Assembly: GCA_045632485.1 (NCBI GenBank)
Contig: JAZQWT010000155.1
Span: forward strand, 8,171-72,170
Source: SIG575 sp045632485
GTDB lineage: Bacteria; Bacillota; Clostridia; Oscillospirales; Acutalibacteraceae
DNA length: 64,000 nt
Direction: 5' to 3'
Position numbers and translations under genes: made by a program. Shown here piece after piece: positions 33,751-42,082 of the stretch. The notes under the pieces were generated by a model. That model had not been told where the DNA came from. It ran no database searches and saw only the letters and a program-made list of their open reading frames with translations. The first letter of the stretch is position 1; every line of letters starts with the position of its first letter.

Positions 33751-33925
33751 TTCGCCCACTCCTTTCCCTAAAACAAAATGGATTCTGCATATTTTTACTT
33801 ATTAAGAAAAAAGGAAATTCTCCCATACGGAACAAATGACATTTGCCTAAATATTTTTCATTGGGGATTTCCTCAAAATGTGTGCAGTGCTTACACCTTA
33901 TGCGGTTTGATATGTAGTCACCCAT
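33743..33925 (-). CDS. Small Cys-containing protein, 60 aa
   Basis: RCKHCTHFEEIPNEKYLGKC plus a later Cys; first gene after the structured leader RNA. AAAGGAAAGTAATAATG start. Unknown function. Confidence 0.6.
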   Translation of the reverse strand: MGDYISNRIRCKHCTHFEEIPNEKYLGKCHLFRMGEFPFFLISKNMQNPFCFRERSGRIG

Positions 33926-33940
33926 TATTACTTTCCTTTC

Positions 33941-34083
33941 AAAATAAAAAGCGTACCGTATGGAGTGTTAGCGGCACTCGCATACAATACGCCCTTGTGA
34001 TAACAATATTTTCTTTACTGTGTAACAGCACCGCTAATACCGTTATCACAAGAATATTATATCGAAATAATGTAAAATGTCAA
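33941..34083 (-). promoter_or_regulatory. Promoter and kissing-loop leader RNA A with terminator
   Basis: Promoter TTGACA (34083-34078)-16-TATAAT (34061-34056). The leader forms hairpin 1 (11-bp CTTGTGATAAC/GTTATCACAAG, 34052-34042 and 34004-33994) whose interior has TTAGCGG, and hairpin 2 (33993-33951) with a 5-bp GAGTG/CACTC tip and 7-nt loop CCGCTAA, followed by TTTTTATTTT. The two loops are fully complementary over 7 nt. It precedes the replication genes. Confidence 0.72.
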
Positions 34084-34101
34084 TAAGTTTTGATAACTTC
34101 A

Positions 34102-34335
34102 TCAAAAATGTTTCATTCCGTCACCAAATGATGATACGCTTGAGGGTTCTTCGGTTTTGTTGTTTTCCCTGCTCTTTTCGTCACTTGATACCGACACAGA
34201 ACCAAAAACGGCAGGTATTAAATACCACCAAAGCAAACCGTATTTATTGGAATAAATAGCGGCTATCGTTATGCACACAATAAATGTCACCGTTACAATT
34301 CCGTGAAGTATTACACAGGTTTTTGTTGCGTTCAT
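34102..34335 (-). CDS. Small two-TM membrane protein, 77 aa
   Basis: Two hydrophobic spans (VILHGIVTVTFIVCITIAAI; LLWWYLIPAVFGSV) then a polar Ser/Glu tail ending FGDGMKHF. Unknown function; just upstream of leader A. Confidence 0.6.
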   Translation of the reverse strand: MNATKTCVILHGIVTVTFIVCITIAAIYSNKYGLLWWYLIPAVFGSVSVSSDEKSRENNKTEEPSSVSSFGDGMKHF

Positions 34336-34586
34336 TCGTCTATTTCTCCTTCTATCGCTTCTTCTCTTAATTTATCAACAATAAACTGTCCGTTGTTACC
34401 TGACAACAATTGTCCCCAATCTGATAAAAAGAAGCGTTCAAGACTTTTTTTTGCAAATGTCCCGTTTCGCTTTTCGTACTTGTCGGGGCTGTGCGTCTTT
34501 TTAACGGCTTTTCGATAATCCAATACTGCCTGATGCATTATCGCAATTATCAGTCGTTCATATTCTTTATAGTTTGAATTGCTCAT
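34332..34586 (-). CDS. Hypothetical protein, 84 aa
   Basis: YERLIIAIMHQAVLDYRKAV and KRNGTFAKKSLERFFLSDW resemble small phage proteins of unknown role next to SSB genes. ATG overlaps neighbours. Confidence 0.6.
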   Translation of the reverse strand: MSNSNYKEYERLIIAIMHQAVLDYRKAVKKTHSPDKYEKRNGTFAKKSLERFFLSDWGQLLSGNNGQFIVDKLREEAIEGEIDE

Positions 34587-34588
34587 AG

Positions 34589-35116
34589 TTATTCCATTAA
34601 ATCAGTTGGATTTGCTTCATAGAGTACCGCAAGCAACATTGTTTGAGAGATTGTAGGTGAACATACTGTATTCTCAAATTTTGAAAGCAGGGGAGGGTCT
34701 ATGTTTTCCCCTTTGCTTTTAAGGAACTCGCAAACTTCTATTTGGCTCAGTCCCTTTGCTATTCTCAGTTGCTTCAACGGACTATCAAAAAGGCTTTTCT
34801 GACCGTTGCTATCTTTTTGAACTCTTGTTATCTTTTTTAACGGTGCAAATGTATGTCTTGCTCTGTTCATACATTCCCGTCTGTACTGCTCTATTTCTTC
34901 GGTATTATCTGTAAGGTAAAATCCTTTGTTTTTACTACTGCGGATTAAAACATAATCATCGCCGTTATCAAGGCTACTTAATTCGTGTAGTATGCTACGG
35001 ACTTTTCGATATGAACAACTCCACAAGTCTGCTAATTCAGAATACGATATTGCATTTCTTTTACCAATCGGCAGACAACTCCAATAAAATTCAAGTTTTT
35101 CTGTCATTGTTTTCAC
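34589..35116 (-). CDS. Two-domain DNA-binding regulator (winged helix + XRE), 175 aa
   Basis: N-terminal winged helix (SYSELADLWSCSYRKVRSIL) and C-terminal XRE helix-turn-helix (LRIAKGLSQIEVCEFLKSKG, PPLLSKFENTVCSPT). Likely controls early operons. GAGGTGAAAACAATG start. Confidence 0.75.
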   Translation of the reverse strand: MKTMTEKLEFYWSCLPIGKRNAISYSELADLWSCSYRKVRSILHELSSLDNGDDYVLIRSSKNKGFYLTDNTEEIEQYRRECMNRARHTFAPLKKITRVQKDSNGQKSLFDSPLKQLRIAKGLSQIEVCEFLKSKGENIDPPLLSKFENTVCSPTISQTMLLAVLYEANPTDLME

Positions 35117-35119
35117 CTC

Positions 35120-35506
35120 TTAGAACGGCAGGTCATCGTCCGATGTATCAATATCGGGAATGTTAAGTGCTGAACCCGTTGCTGTATTGCCACTATCCTG
35201 TTTCTTTTCGCAGAAATGAGATTGTTCCACAACAAGTTCCGTTACTTTTCGTTTTTCGCCGTTGTTCGTTTCAAATGTTCTTGTCTGATATGAACCCTGA
35301 ACGCATATTAAACTGCCTTTTCTGTAATGCTTGCAGATATGGTCTGCCGCCTTTTCCCAAGCCACGCAGTCAATCCAATCAGTTTTTTCTTTGTCATAGT
35401 TTCTCGGCACTGCAAGGGTAAATGATGTTACATTCTTTCCGCTTGTGGTTGTGCGAAGTTCAGGGTCAGCCACAAAGCGTCCCATAATTATTCCGCTGTT
35501 AAGCAT
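35120..35506 (-). CDS. ssb: Single-stranded DNA-binding protein, 128 aa
   Basis: OB-fold SSB: IIMGRFVADPELRTTTSGKN, FTLAVPRNYDKEKTDWIDC, KGSLICVQGSYQTRTFE and acidic tip DTSDDDLPF for partner binding. Short but complete. Confidence 0.94.
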   Translation of the reverse strand: MLNSGIIMGRFVADPELRTTTSGKNVTSFTLAVPRNYDKEKTDWIDCVAWEKAADHICKHYRKGSLICVQGSYQTRTFETNNGEKRKVTELVVEQSHFCEKKQDSGNTATGSALNIPDIDTSDDDLPF

Positions 35507-35691
35507 TATTCTGTCACCTCAGTTAATGATTTTTTTATACATTCAATGCAGAGTTCTTCACCCTCATACTTATAAAGAGTTTCTTCCTCTCCGCAATTGT
35601 CACAATAGAATCGGGTTACACTTCTGTTCGGGCAACTGCTCCCCAAACAGGGCAATCCACATTGTACACATTCGTTCTCTACCTTTTTCAT
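35506..35691 (-). CDS. Small zinc-binding protein, 61 aa
   Basis: Eight Cys in pairs (CVQCGLPCLGSSC; FYCDNCGEEETLYKYEGEELC). Common in Firmicutes phages beside SSB. Its stop overlaps the ssb start. Confidence 0.65.
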   Translation of the reverse strand: MKKVENECVQCGLPCLGSSCPNRSVTRFYCDNCGEEETLYKYEGEELCIECIKKSLTEVTE

Positions 35692-35790
35692 ACCGCTTCT
35701 TCCTTTTTTTGTATTAGTGTAAAATAAAATTGTTGTGCTGATTTGTTAAAAATATTAACAAATTATTAATACTGCTTACAAAGTGACGCA

Positions 35791-36084
35791 TTAAAGATAA
35801 TTCTTGCCTATGAGTGCAATAAACTCTTCTCTGCTGTGTGTTTCCTCGTATTTGCGTTGGCAATGTTGCTTTAACATCAAATCAAGTTCGTGTCCGTTTT
35901 TGCCGTGTACTCCCTCGTTTGATTGATTATGTAGCCAACCTGCAAGGTACACAACAAAGCCGTTTTCATCAGATATTTTTCTTCGTCCTGTACCTCCGTA
36001 GATATGGTGAAGATGAAGATTATTTGTCTGCCCTGTTATGTAACATTCTTTTTTGTCACCCTGTAGAATACTTTGCTTAGTCAT
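35791..36084 (-). CDS. HNH-like small nuclease, 97 aa
   Basis: LHLHHIYGGTGRRKISDENG and HNQSNEGVHGKNGHELDLML have the His-rich layout of a small HNH-like phage family. ATG 36084 follows GGGGAGAGGAAAA. Probably recombination or packaging-related. Confidence 0.65.
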   Translation of the reverse strand: MTKQSILQGDKKECYITGQTNNLHLHHIYGGTGRRKISDENGFVVYLAGWLHNQSNEGVHGKNGHELDLMLKQHCQRKYEETHSREEFIALIGKNYL

Positions 36085-36644
36085 TTTTCCTCTCCCCACA
36101 AACTTATTAAATTTGCTATCTCCGCAGGAGTTTTTGTTTCTATACCTACTGCTTCACAATCCTGCACTATGTTATTAATCAGGCGGCTCATTTGCTGTTT
36201 GTTGTAGCGGCTACTGCCATAATAAAAGCGGATTATTTCTTTTTCACCGTCAGCCGTGAAATCAACTCGTTCCGTGAACCAACCAAGCCCAATTAATCCC
36301 CACGCCGTACAACGCCATTTAACCTTATCAGGCTCAATTTCATCATCATACCAAACGCCTATTTCTTTTATTGCATTGCGGTATATTTCCTCTTTGGTAT
36401 GTTTGACTTTTTCATCACTGAGTTTTTCAGCCAATTTACCGCATAGCAACCAAAAATAAGAGTTTGCATTTAATGACCGCTTTTCCCTGTATTTCTCTAT
36501 CTGAATTGATACTTTTTCGTGATTTTTCAATTCATCATAAATTGACATTGCCGCCTGTTTCTCATTGACTTCAAGCGTGATTTTGGGCTTTCCTGAAGCA
36601 AAATTCAGGCTCATATCAACAATCTTTCCTGTTAATTCGCTCAT
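36081..36644 (-). CDS. NinB/Orf-like recombination protein, 187 aa
   Basis: RSLNANSYFWLLCGKLAEKL, KHTKEEIYRNAIKEIGVW and QDCEAVGIETKTPAEIANL are the conserved blocks of NinB/Orf-type recombination mediators. It would help RecT/SSB. Overlaps the HNH-like gene by 4 nt. Confidence 0.75.
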   Translation of the reverse strand: MSELTGKIVDMSLNFASGKPKITLEVNEKQAAMSIYDELKNHEKVSIQIEKYREKRSLNANSYFWLLCGKLAEKLSDEKVKHTKEEIYRNAIKEIGVWYDDEIEPDKVKWRCTAWGLIGLGWFTERVDFTADGEKEIIRFYYGSSRYNKQQMSRLINNIVQDCEAVGIETKTPAEIANLISLWGEEK

Positions 36645-36664
36645 TGCTCTTACCTCTTATTTTG

Positions 36665-37783
36665 CTAACAAACCGACACATTATAGATATGCTCATTTAT
36701 GCGTTTTTCAGCAATCTCGCAATACTCTTTTGAAAGTTCAAATCCTATATAATTGCGGTTGTTTTCTACAGAAACCTTCGCCGTTGTACCGCTTCCTATA
36801 AAGGGGTCAAGCACGATGCCTTTGACGGGACAACACGCCAAAATAGGAATTTTAATCAACTCTTCGGGATAGGGTGCATAATGACACCCCTTAAATGGTT
36901 TTGTGTTAATGCTCCATATGGCTCTTTTTATACGCCCCTTTTCAACATTTTTCAAAATATCGTCCGTTTCAATTGTTATATCATTCAATTGTTGGTCTAT
37001 TTTTTGAAACTCCTTGCTCCAATCATCAACAAGCCATTTTATGCTATTCCAATCTTCTGCTGAAGGATATGCAAAACCACTTTTATCCCGTCTGAACCAA
37101 TGTTCAACTTTGCTCTGTTTAAGGGCAGAATTTTCTACAATCTTCTCGATTGTTATACGGCTTCTCATAAATGACACAAACTCTTCTTGTGAGGGTAAAT
37201 TTTTTCGCAAAAAAACTAATTTCTGTCCTCGGCTTTTGTTCATTCCTTGTCTTACAGTGCTTTCTTGTTTAGTGTCTTTGTATTTGCTTGTTTTGTTTTT
37301 TGCTCTTTTTGGTGTAGTCGGAACAACTGATTTAAGCGGTTCGTATTGCGTTTCAAAATAATACTTATTTTTCTTTGTGAAGAAGAATAACTTTTCATAA
37401 TCATTGTTAAATCGTGTCTTTGCACTTGACGGCATTGCATTTGGTTTATGCCATATTATCTCATTTCGGCAAATCCAACCGCTATCCACCATTTTTATCT
37501 TAAATCTATCAGGTATGCAGGCAAGAGATTGCTTTTGGTAAACATCATCAATATTCACCCAACAACTTCCCTCGTCTTTGAGAACTCTGTAACACTCGTT
37601 GAATACAGACATAAGACTGTCTATGTAATCATCATATGTTTCTTCTTGCCCTATTTGTCCTTCAGTTCCATAATCCCTCAAATTAAAATATGGTGGTGAA
37701 GTTATTATCATATCAATACTCTTATCAGGAATTAGTTTCATTCCCTCTAAACAGTCCATATTGTAAATCTTGTTAATTTCCAT
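36665..37783 (-). CDS. DNA methyltransferase (beta class, SPPY), 372 aa
   Basis: Catalytic IDMIITSPPYFNLRDYG near the N-terminus, SAM motif VLDPFIGSGTTAKVSVENNR near the C-terminus, i.e. motif IV before motif I (beta class; N4-cytosine or N6-adenine). A basic central region (residues ~130-260) would be the target-recognition domain. Start ATG 37783 overlaps the previous stop (TAATG). Confidence 0.9.
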   Translation of the reverse strand: MEINKIYNMDCLEGMKLIPDKSIDMIITSPPYFNLRDYGTEGQIGQEETYDDYIDSLMSVFNECYRVLKDEGSCWVNIDDVYQKQSLACIPDRFKIKMVDSGWICRNEIIWHKPNAMPSSAKTRFNNDYEKLFFFTKKNKYYFETQYEPLKSVVPTTPKRAKNKTSKYKDTKQESTVRQGMNKSRGQKLVFLRKNLPSQEEFVSFMRSRITIEKIVENSALKQSKVEHWFRRDKSGFAYPSAEDWNSIKWLVDDWSKEFQKIDQQLNDITIETDDILKNVEKGRIKRAIWSINTKPFKGCHYAPYPEELIKIPILACCPVKGIVLDPFIGSGTTAKVSVENNRNYIGFELSKEYCEIAEKRINEHIYNVSVC

Positions 37784-38462
37784 TATTCGTCTTGATACTC
37801 CCACTCTCTTGATTTTTTGCTTTTCTTTTCCTTATGCTGATGAAGAAACACATAATTGCTATGCTTACCCATATTTCTAAGGAGAAATTCGCTCGCTTGT
37901 TCGTGCGACAAGTGATATTTTGCCGTTCTAAATTCGTAAACATATTGTCCTGTTGCCGTTTTTTCAATTATTCGCTTTTCCAATTCTTCTTCTTCAAAAT
38001 TACTCTCAAGCAAATAAAGGGTGTAATTTTTTGCGGTGATACCTTGTAAGTGCCCTGTATCAGTTACATATAATACTTTTTTCTCGTCAATATAAAGCCG
38101 ATAGCCGTTGTTTGGTACATCGTGATATAGTTTGACAGGTGCAACCTTAAATGCTTTGTAATCGTAAATTTTGCCGATTTTATACACATCTATGCTTTGT
38201 TTCGGTATTCCACCGTCTAAAAGCGGTTTTACAAGCCATTCACAGCAACCCACTCTAATAGTCGGTCTTTCATCAACTAACTTCTTAATAGTTTTGATAT
38301 TAAAATGGTCGGTTAGGAATGGATATGAGTTAATAGCACTAAACTCAAATTCCTGTAAACATTCTTTAACGCCTTAAAACTTACACCAATATCAATTAAT
38401 ATGTTTTTGTTAAGAACAACTGCGTTCCCCTGTGACCCCGTGCTTATAATTTCATATTCCAT
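37783..38462 (-). pseudogene. MBL-fold hydrolase gene with frameshift
   Basis: An ATG at 38462 opens IISTGSQGNAVVLNKNILID and VLLTHIHS, then TAA (38315-38313). The rest continues in another frame as DHFNIKTIKKLVDERPTIRV and GCCEWLVKPLLDGG to 37783. The break falls inside the HxHxDH metal motif; removing five bases (TAACC) restores THIHSDHFN. Either a disabled gene, a -1 recoding site, or an assembly error. A late MBL half contains YHLSHEQASEFLL. Confidence 0.75.
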
Positions 38463-38464
38463 TT

Positions 38465-39088
38465 TTATATCACCCCCGTTTCAAGAGTTCGCTCAACACT
38501 CCACCCGTTTTTAAGCCTTTTTTGTATAGTTTGTCTTTTTATTCCTGTTGTTTCAGCCCATTGTGTGATAGTTTTTGTTTCACCTTTGTATGTAACAAGG
38601 TGATTATTTCTTTTGTTGTTTGCCTGTTCTTTTTGAGTAGCCCACCTGCAATTTGACGGTTCGTAATTCCCATTTGTGTCTATTCGGTCAAGTGTTAAAT
38701 TATCAGCATACCCGTTAGCCATAGCCCAATCATAGAACGCTTGAAAATCGTGTAGCCATTCAGCACATACGCTTATTCCCCTTGCTCCGTGCGTTTTATA
38801 TGAGTGTGTCAATGGTCTGCAACACCGATTTTTCATATCTCTCCACACTTGATATATCCTTGTTCCACATTTCCCGTGTTTTGTGCTTCTTTTGATTGTC
38901 TGCTCTCTCTCATAACAACCGCAACTTTGTGTGTGACCGCTTTTGAGATTTCCTGCGGAAACTATTGATTCATTACCACAATCGCATTTGCAAAGCCACT
39001 TTGCACCGCCGTCTTTTGCATTTTCTGAACGCTCAACAACTGTCAGACTACCAAAATGTTGCCCTGTTAAATCTATAAACTTGCTCAT
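38465..39088 (-). CDS. AP2/HNH-like DNA-binding protein, copy 2, 207 aa
   Basis: Same layout as copy 1: LTGQHFGSLTVVERSEN, CKCDCGNES ... QSCGCYERE, RGISVCAEW, FYDWAMANGYADNLTLDRID and YEPSNCRWATQKEQANNKR. Its own promoter and terminator leader precede it, and it lies between the RecT region and the MBL gene, as a mobile element would. Confidence 0.78.
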   Translation of the reverse strand: MSKFIDLTGQHFGSLTVVERSENAKDGGAKWLCKCDCGNESIVSAGNLKSGHTQSCGCYEREQTIKRSTKHGKCGTRIYQVWRDMKNRCCRPLTHSYKTHGARGISVCAEWLHDFQAFYDWAMANGYADNLTLDRIDTNGNYEPSNCRWATQKEQANNKRNNHLVTYKGETKTITQWAETTGIKRQTIQKRLKNGWSVERTLETGVI

Positions 39089-39100
39089 TTTTTACTCCAA

Positions 39101-39237
39101 AACAAAAAACCGCAAGGTACTTGTATGGTGCGAACACACTTTCCCCTGCGGATTTTGACATAATTATAGAATTGTTTGTTAAATGTTTCGCACCCATTCA
39201 ACAAGGAAATTATATCAAAATAGTAAATATCTGTCAA
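39101..39237 (-). promoter_or_regulatory. Promoter and kissing-loop leader RNA B with terminator
   Basis: Promoter TTGACA (39237-39232)-17-TATAAT (39214-39209). Hairpin 1 TTGTTGAATG/CATTTAACAA (39204-39195, 39185-39176) presents GGTGCGAAA. Hairpin 2: CCGCAGGG/CCTTGCGG base, GTGTG/CATAC tip, 7-nt loop TTCGCAC (39134-39128), then TTTTTTGTT. GTGCGAA in loop 1 is fully complementary to loop 2. Same plan as leader A with different sequence. Confidence 0.72.
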
Positions 39238-39258
39238 GGGAGTATTTTGAATATTCAA

Positions 39259-39969
39259 TTATAATTCGTCCATTGATACAACATTACCAACAGGCATTGC
39301 TTCAACCTCAATAGGTTCGTTCTGCTGTATCACCTCGTCACGCTGTACGGTATTTTCGGCAGGTAATTCAACGCCCATTTCTTCTGCTTCGTACATACCG
39401 CCTAAGTCCTCAATGAATGTTTCACGCAACGCTCTGACTTTTGCAACCTTTTCAACCATTGTTGCACCTTTGCCACTCCAATTTGAGTTAAGTTTTCCGT
39501 CCTTTGTTCTCTGAGCGACTTCATCAAAAGCAACTGAACAATATGTAGGGTATTCCCAATTCTTGCGATAGACTTTAGCCCAACCGCCAACAAGGTTTTC
39601 TTTCGCTTTCAAATAGAAAGTACCTTTGCGTTCAACAATTTCACCTGAATCAACTTTTTCAACGATAACGCCGCTTTCCATACCGTTGTAAAACGGATTG
39701 CGAATAGCCCTTTTTAATACTGCATCTTTACCGACAACTATCTGTGCGGGACTATTGCCGAACTTGATACAATAGGCTTCTTTCAGGAATGGATTAAGTT
39801 TTCTTGCAGAACACAACGATGTAAACATTTTGAACTCAGGGAGCGTGATTTCGCCGCTTGTACCGACAATGTATTCCTGTACGATTTTCGGTGTTAATTT
39901 AATCTTTTCGCCGTCCACCTCATAAACAACGGCTAATTCTTTGCTTTCCTGCTGTACTTCATTACTCAT
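39259..39969 (-). CDS. recT: RecT/Bet-family single-strand annealing recombinase, 236 aa
   Basis: FKMFTSLCSARKLNPFLKEAY, IVVGKDAVLKRAIRNPFYNG and GGWAKVYRKNWEYPTYCSVAF are Bet/RecT blocks; MVEKVAKVRALRETF follows. It anneals complementary strands for phage recombination. Acidic C-terminus. Partner DUF1351 gene follows the usual Firmicutes phage order. Confidence 0.9.
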   Translation of the reverse strand: MSNEVQQESKELAVVYEVDGEKIKLTPKIVQEYIVGTSGEITLPEFKMFTSLCSARKLNPFLKEAYCIKFGNSPAQIVVGKDAVLKRAIRNPFYNGMESGVIVEKVDSGEIVERKGTFYLKAKENLVGGWAKVYRKNWEYPTYCSVAFDEVAQRTKDGKLNSNWSGKGATMVEKVAKVRALRETFIEDLGGMYEAEEMGVELPAENTVQRDEVIQQNEPIEVEAMPVGNVVSMDEL

Positions 39970-39971
39970 TG

Positions 39972-40199
39972 TTATTTATCCTCGCTTTCATTTGTTGTAA
40001 TTTCAATATTCTGTTCGCAGATACCTTTCAGGCAATCTACTGTTTTTACTGCCATTTCGTAGCCTTCTTTCAGGCGGTCTGCTCTATATGAAACTCGGAG
40101 ATTATACTCCGTTTCAGGGGTATATCTTTCAATACATTTCTTTGCCTGTGCATACCAATATGACAGCACATCAATAGGTATATTCACTTTTTCATTCAT
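39972..40199 (-). CDS. Small hypothetical protein, 75 aa
   Basis: VLSYWYAQAKKCIERYTPETEY followed by RLKEGYEMAVKTVD. Between recT and DUF1351 genes, GGGGGATATGATTATG start. Unknown function. Confidence 0.58.
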   Translation of the reverse strand: MNEKVNIPIDVLSYWYAQAKKCIERYTPETEYNLRVSYRADRLKEGYEMAVKTVDCLKGICEQNIEITTNESEDK

Positions 40200-41040
40200 A
40201 ATCATATCCCCCGTTATTCAGGAACTCTTTTAATGCTCTGAGTTTTGTTCTGCTTCCTCTGACTGTGAATTTCAGAGTTAAAATTTCTTCTTCCTCAACA
40301 GGCGGTGCTATCGGTTCAGGTGTAGGCGGTGTGAGTGTTTCAATAACCGTTTCAACCTTTTCAGCCGCTTTTTTCTCCGCTTCGGCTCTTGCTCTGCGTT
40401 CTTCTTCTTTTGCCTTTGCTGCTTCAATCGCTCTGTATTTCTCGGCAACAAAAGTTATTGATTTACTCGCATTAAGGAATGAAAAACCGTCAGATTTCTT
40501 ATAAAGAAAAAGAATCTCGTCTTTGTGTTCCTGTGTATCTATTAACTTCAAATCATCACAAATGCGGTCAATAAACGCCTTTGCCTTTTCTTTAAGGCTT
40601 TTTTTGCTTGCCGATAATGTAACGCTGATACCTGCATTTTCAAAAGAAATAAAATCAATATTCTTGCTTGTAAGATATTCGTCAAAGTAGGCTTTAATTT
40701 CAGCCGCTTTTTCTTCTTTTAATGTATTTTCAACTTCATCAATCTTGCCTTTCAGGTCAGTATCACCTTTTTTGAACACTGTTGTTATACATTCCTTGTA
40801 TTTGTCCTCAAACTGTTCATAAGGTGTCATTACTGCCTTTTTTACCGCTTTTCGCTGTTCTTCAAAAGCCTGATATTCCTTGTTCAGTTCAGCACGGATT
40901 TTCTTAATTTCCGCAACAGTGTCCTCGGTACATACAAGGCTCATTGCATTATTTACCCTTTCGGTAACATCTGCTTTGATTAACTCTAAGCGTTCCTCGA
41001 TTTCGGGCAACTGCTTTACAATCATAATTTCATTGCTCAT
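40192..41040 (-). CDS. DUF1351 protein (RecT partner), 282 aa
   Basis: Coiled coil rich: AEIKKIRAELNKEYQAFEEQR, CITTVFKKGDTDLKGKIDEVE, and a C-terminal ferredoxin-like piece (LTLKFTVRGSRTKLRALKEFL). DUF1351 proteins are regularly encoded beside RecT or exonucleases in Firmicutes phages; role probably in recombination. Confidence 0.8.
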   Translation of the reverse strand: MSNEIMIVKQLPEIEERLELIKADVTERVNNAMSLVCTEDTVAEIKKIRAELNKEYQAFEEQRKAVKKAVMTPYEQFEDKYKECITTVFKKGDTDLKGKIDEVENTLKEEKAAEIKAYFDEYLTSKNIDFISFENAGISVTLSASKKSLKEKAKAFIDRICDDLKLIDTQEHKDEILFLYKKSDGFSFLNASKSITFVAEKYRAIEAAKAKEEERRARAEAEKKAAEKVETVIETLTPPTPEPIAPPVEEEEILTLKFTVRGSRTKLRALKEFLNNGGYDYE

Positions 41041-41234
41041 TCTTTTACCTCTTTAATATCAAAAACTTTCTTAACATATTCAGCCTGCGAATTATATGGC
41101 ATATGTAACACTGCGTTTTCCAACAACTGCAAGCGTTTCTCTTTTGCTATCAATTCTTCGTATCTACCAACCTCAATTTCGGTAGTAAGTACAGTTAATG
41201 TCACATCACCACATTCAACTCTCGTTGTTCCCAT
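41037..41234 (-). CDS. Small hypothetical protein, 65 aa
   Basis: Beta start (TTRVECGDVTLTVLTTEIE) and helical end. ATG 41234 preceded by AAGAGGTCTTAAAA. Unknown. Confidence 0.58.
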   Translation of the reverse strand: MGTTRVECGDVTLTVLTTEIEVGRYEELIAKEKRLQLLENAVLHMPYNSQAEYVKKVFDIKEVKE

Positions 41235-41346
41235 TTTTAAGACCTCTTTCTTTGTATTTGTTCGCAAGGTATTCTACTAACCTTGTATTATTTATGTATT
41301 CCTGCTCGATTAATTTAACGGTGACTTTTCGGTGTTTCCCACGCAT
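41215..41346 (-). CDS. Small basic protein, 43 aa
   Basis: MRGKHRKVTVKLIEQEYINN followed by TRLVEYLANKYKERG; AAGGGAAAAG ribosome site. Overlaps the next gene's start by 20 nt. Looks like a short phage protein of the same type found before DUF1351 genes. Confidence 0.55.
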   Translation of the reverse strand: MRGKHRKVTVKLIEQEYINNTRLVEYLANKYKERGLKNGNNES

Positions 41347-41347
41347 T

Positions 41348-41563
41348 TTACTTTTCCCTTTCTTCTTTTTTCATCAGGTTATACATTTCGCTGTCAGGCA
41401 CATTAAACTCACGCTGTAAGTTCTCCCAAAAAGTATGTGAACCGTCACGCTCTCCGTTCTCTATCAGCGTGTATGTAGTTCGGCACACTTTTGTTCGCTT
41501 TGCCATTTCGCCCTTTGTGAGTTTCTTTTCACAGCGAAACATATATAAATTATGTCTTGGCAT
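41348..41563 (-). CDS. XRE-type helix-turn-helix protein, 71 aa
   Basis: LTKGEMAKRTKVCRTTYTLIEN is a compact XRE motif; the rest binds the dimer. GGGAGGTGATTAAATG start. A Cro-like or antirepressor candidate facing the repressor at 42.9 kb. Confidence 0.72.
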   Translation of the reverse strand: MPRHNLYMFRCEKKLTKGEMAKRTKVCRTTYTLIENGERDGSHTFWENLQREFNVPDSEMYNLMKKEEREK

Positions 41564-41609
41564 TTAATCACCTCCCTTCAAAATGTTTCAAAACGACACA
41601 TTAAAGCCG

Positions 41610-41771
41610 TCAGTTTTGATAAATTCGTGTTTTGACCTGCTTTACATCGAATCTGTGCTTGTTATCAGGTGTAGTTATTTCTATGCTGTCTGCATACTCC
41701 TGAACATAAACAACATCACAGAATGTTGCTATAGTTTCGCTTGTTTTCTTGTCATACACAAATGCTTTCAT
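41610..41771 (-). CDS. Small hypothetical protein, 53 aa
   Basis: AFVYDKKTSETIATFCDVVY then YADSIEITTPDNKHRF; beta-rich. Translated from AGAGAGGGTATAAAATG just after element E4. Confidence 0.58.
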   Translation of the reverse strand: MKAFVYDKKTSETIATFCDVVYVQEYADSIEITTPDNKHRFDVKQVKTRIYQN

Positions 41772-41790
41772 TTTATACCCTCTCTTTTTT

Positions 41791-41857
41791 CTCGCAACGG
41801 GCTTGTGACCGCTGCCGCCGCATTACTTAAGGACTGTGCCCTTCATCACTCTGCGAT
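41791..41857 (-). ncRNA. Intergenic hairpin element E4
   Basis: CGCAGAGTG (41855-41847) and AATGCGG (outer CGCA 41855-41852 with TGCG 41822-41819) enclose an AAGG/CCTT hairpin different from E1; then GCGGTCACAAGCCCG. Stop codon of the upstream gene lies inside the element. Confidence 0.55.
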
Positions 41858-42016
41858 TATAAGAGTGCCTTCCTTGATTTTTGTTTGCTTCCAATTGTTG
41901 TAATCTCTTTCGTTGAATATTGCAAAAGAATTTTTACGATATATATTTTCTAATTGTTCCTCTGTTACTTTTCTTCTGACATTTGTGATACTATTGATTA
42001 TTGTGTAATTCTGCAT
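41846..42016 (-). CDS. Small hypothetical protein, 56 aa
   Basis: MQNYTIINSITNVRRKVTEE then NIYRKNSFAIFNERDYNN; last codons IIAE lie in element E4. AAGGAAGTAAGAACAATG start. Unknown function. Confidence 0.58.
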   Translation of the reverse strand: MQNYTIINSITNVRRKVTEEQLENIYRKNSFAIFNERDYNNWKQTKIKEGTLIIAE

Positions 42017-42037
42017 TGTTCTTACTTCCTTTCATAT

Positions 42038-42080
42038 CGGGCGGTTTTGCCGCCGCCCTTCGGCTTTTTCACTCTGCGAT
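42038..42080 (-). repeat. Intergenic element E5 (variant of E family)
   Basis: Shares TCGCAGAGTG and an AAGCCGAAGGGC hairpin followed by GGCGGCAAAACCGCC, but lacks the downstream TGCG arm; probably a truncated or divergent member. Confidence 0.45.
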
Positions 42081-42082
42081 TT

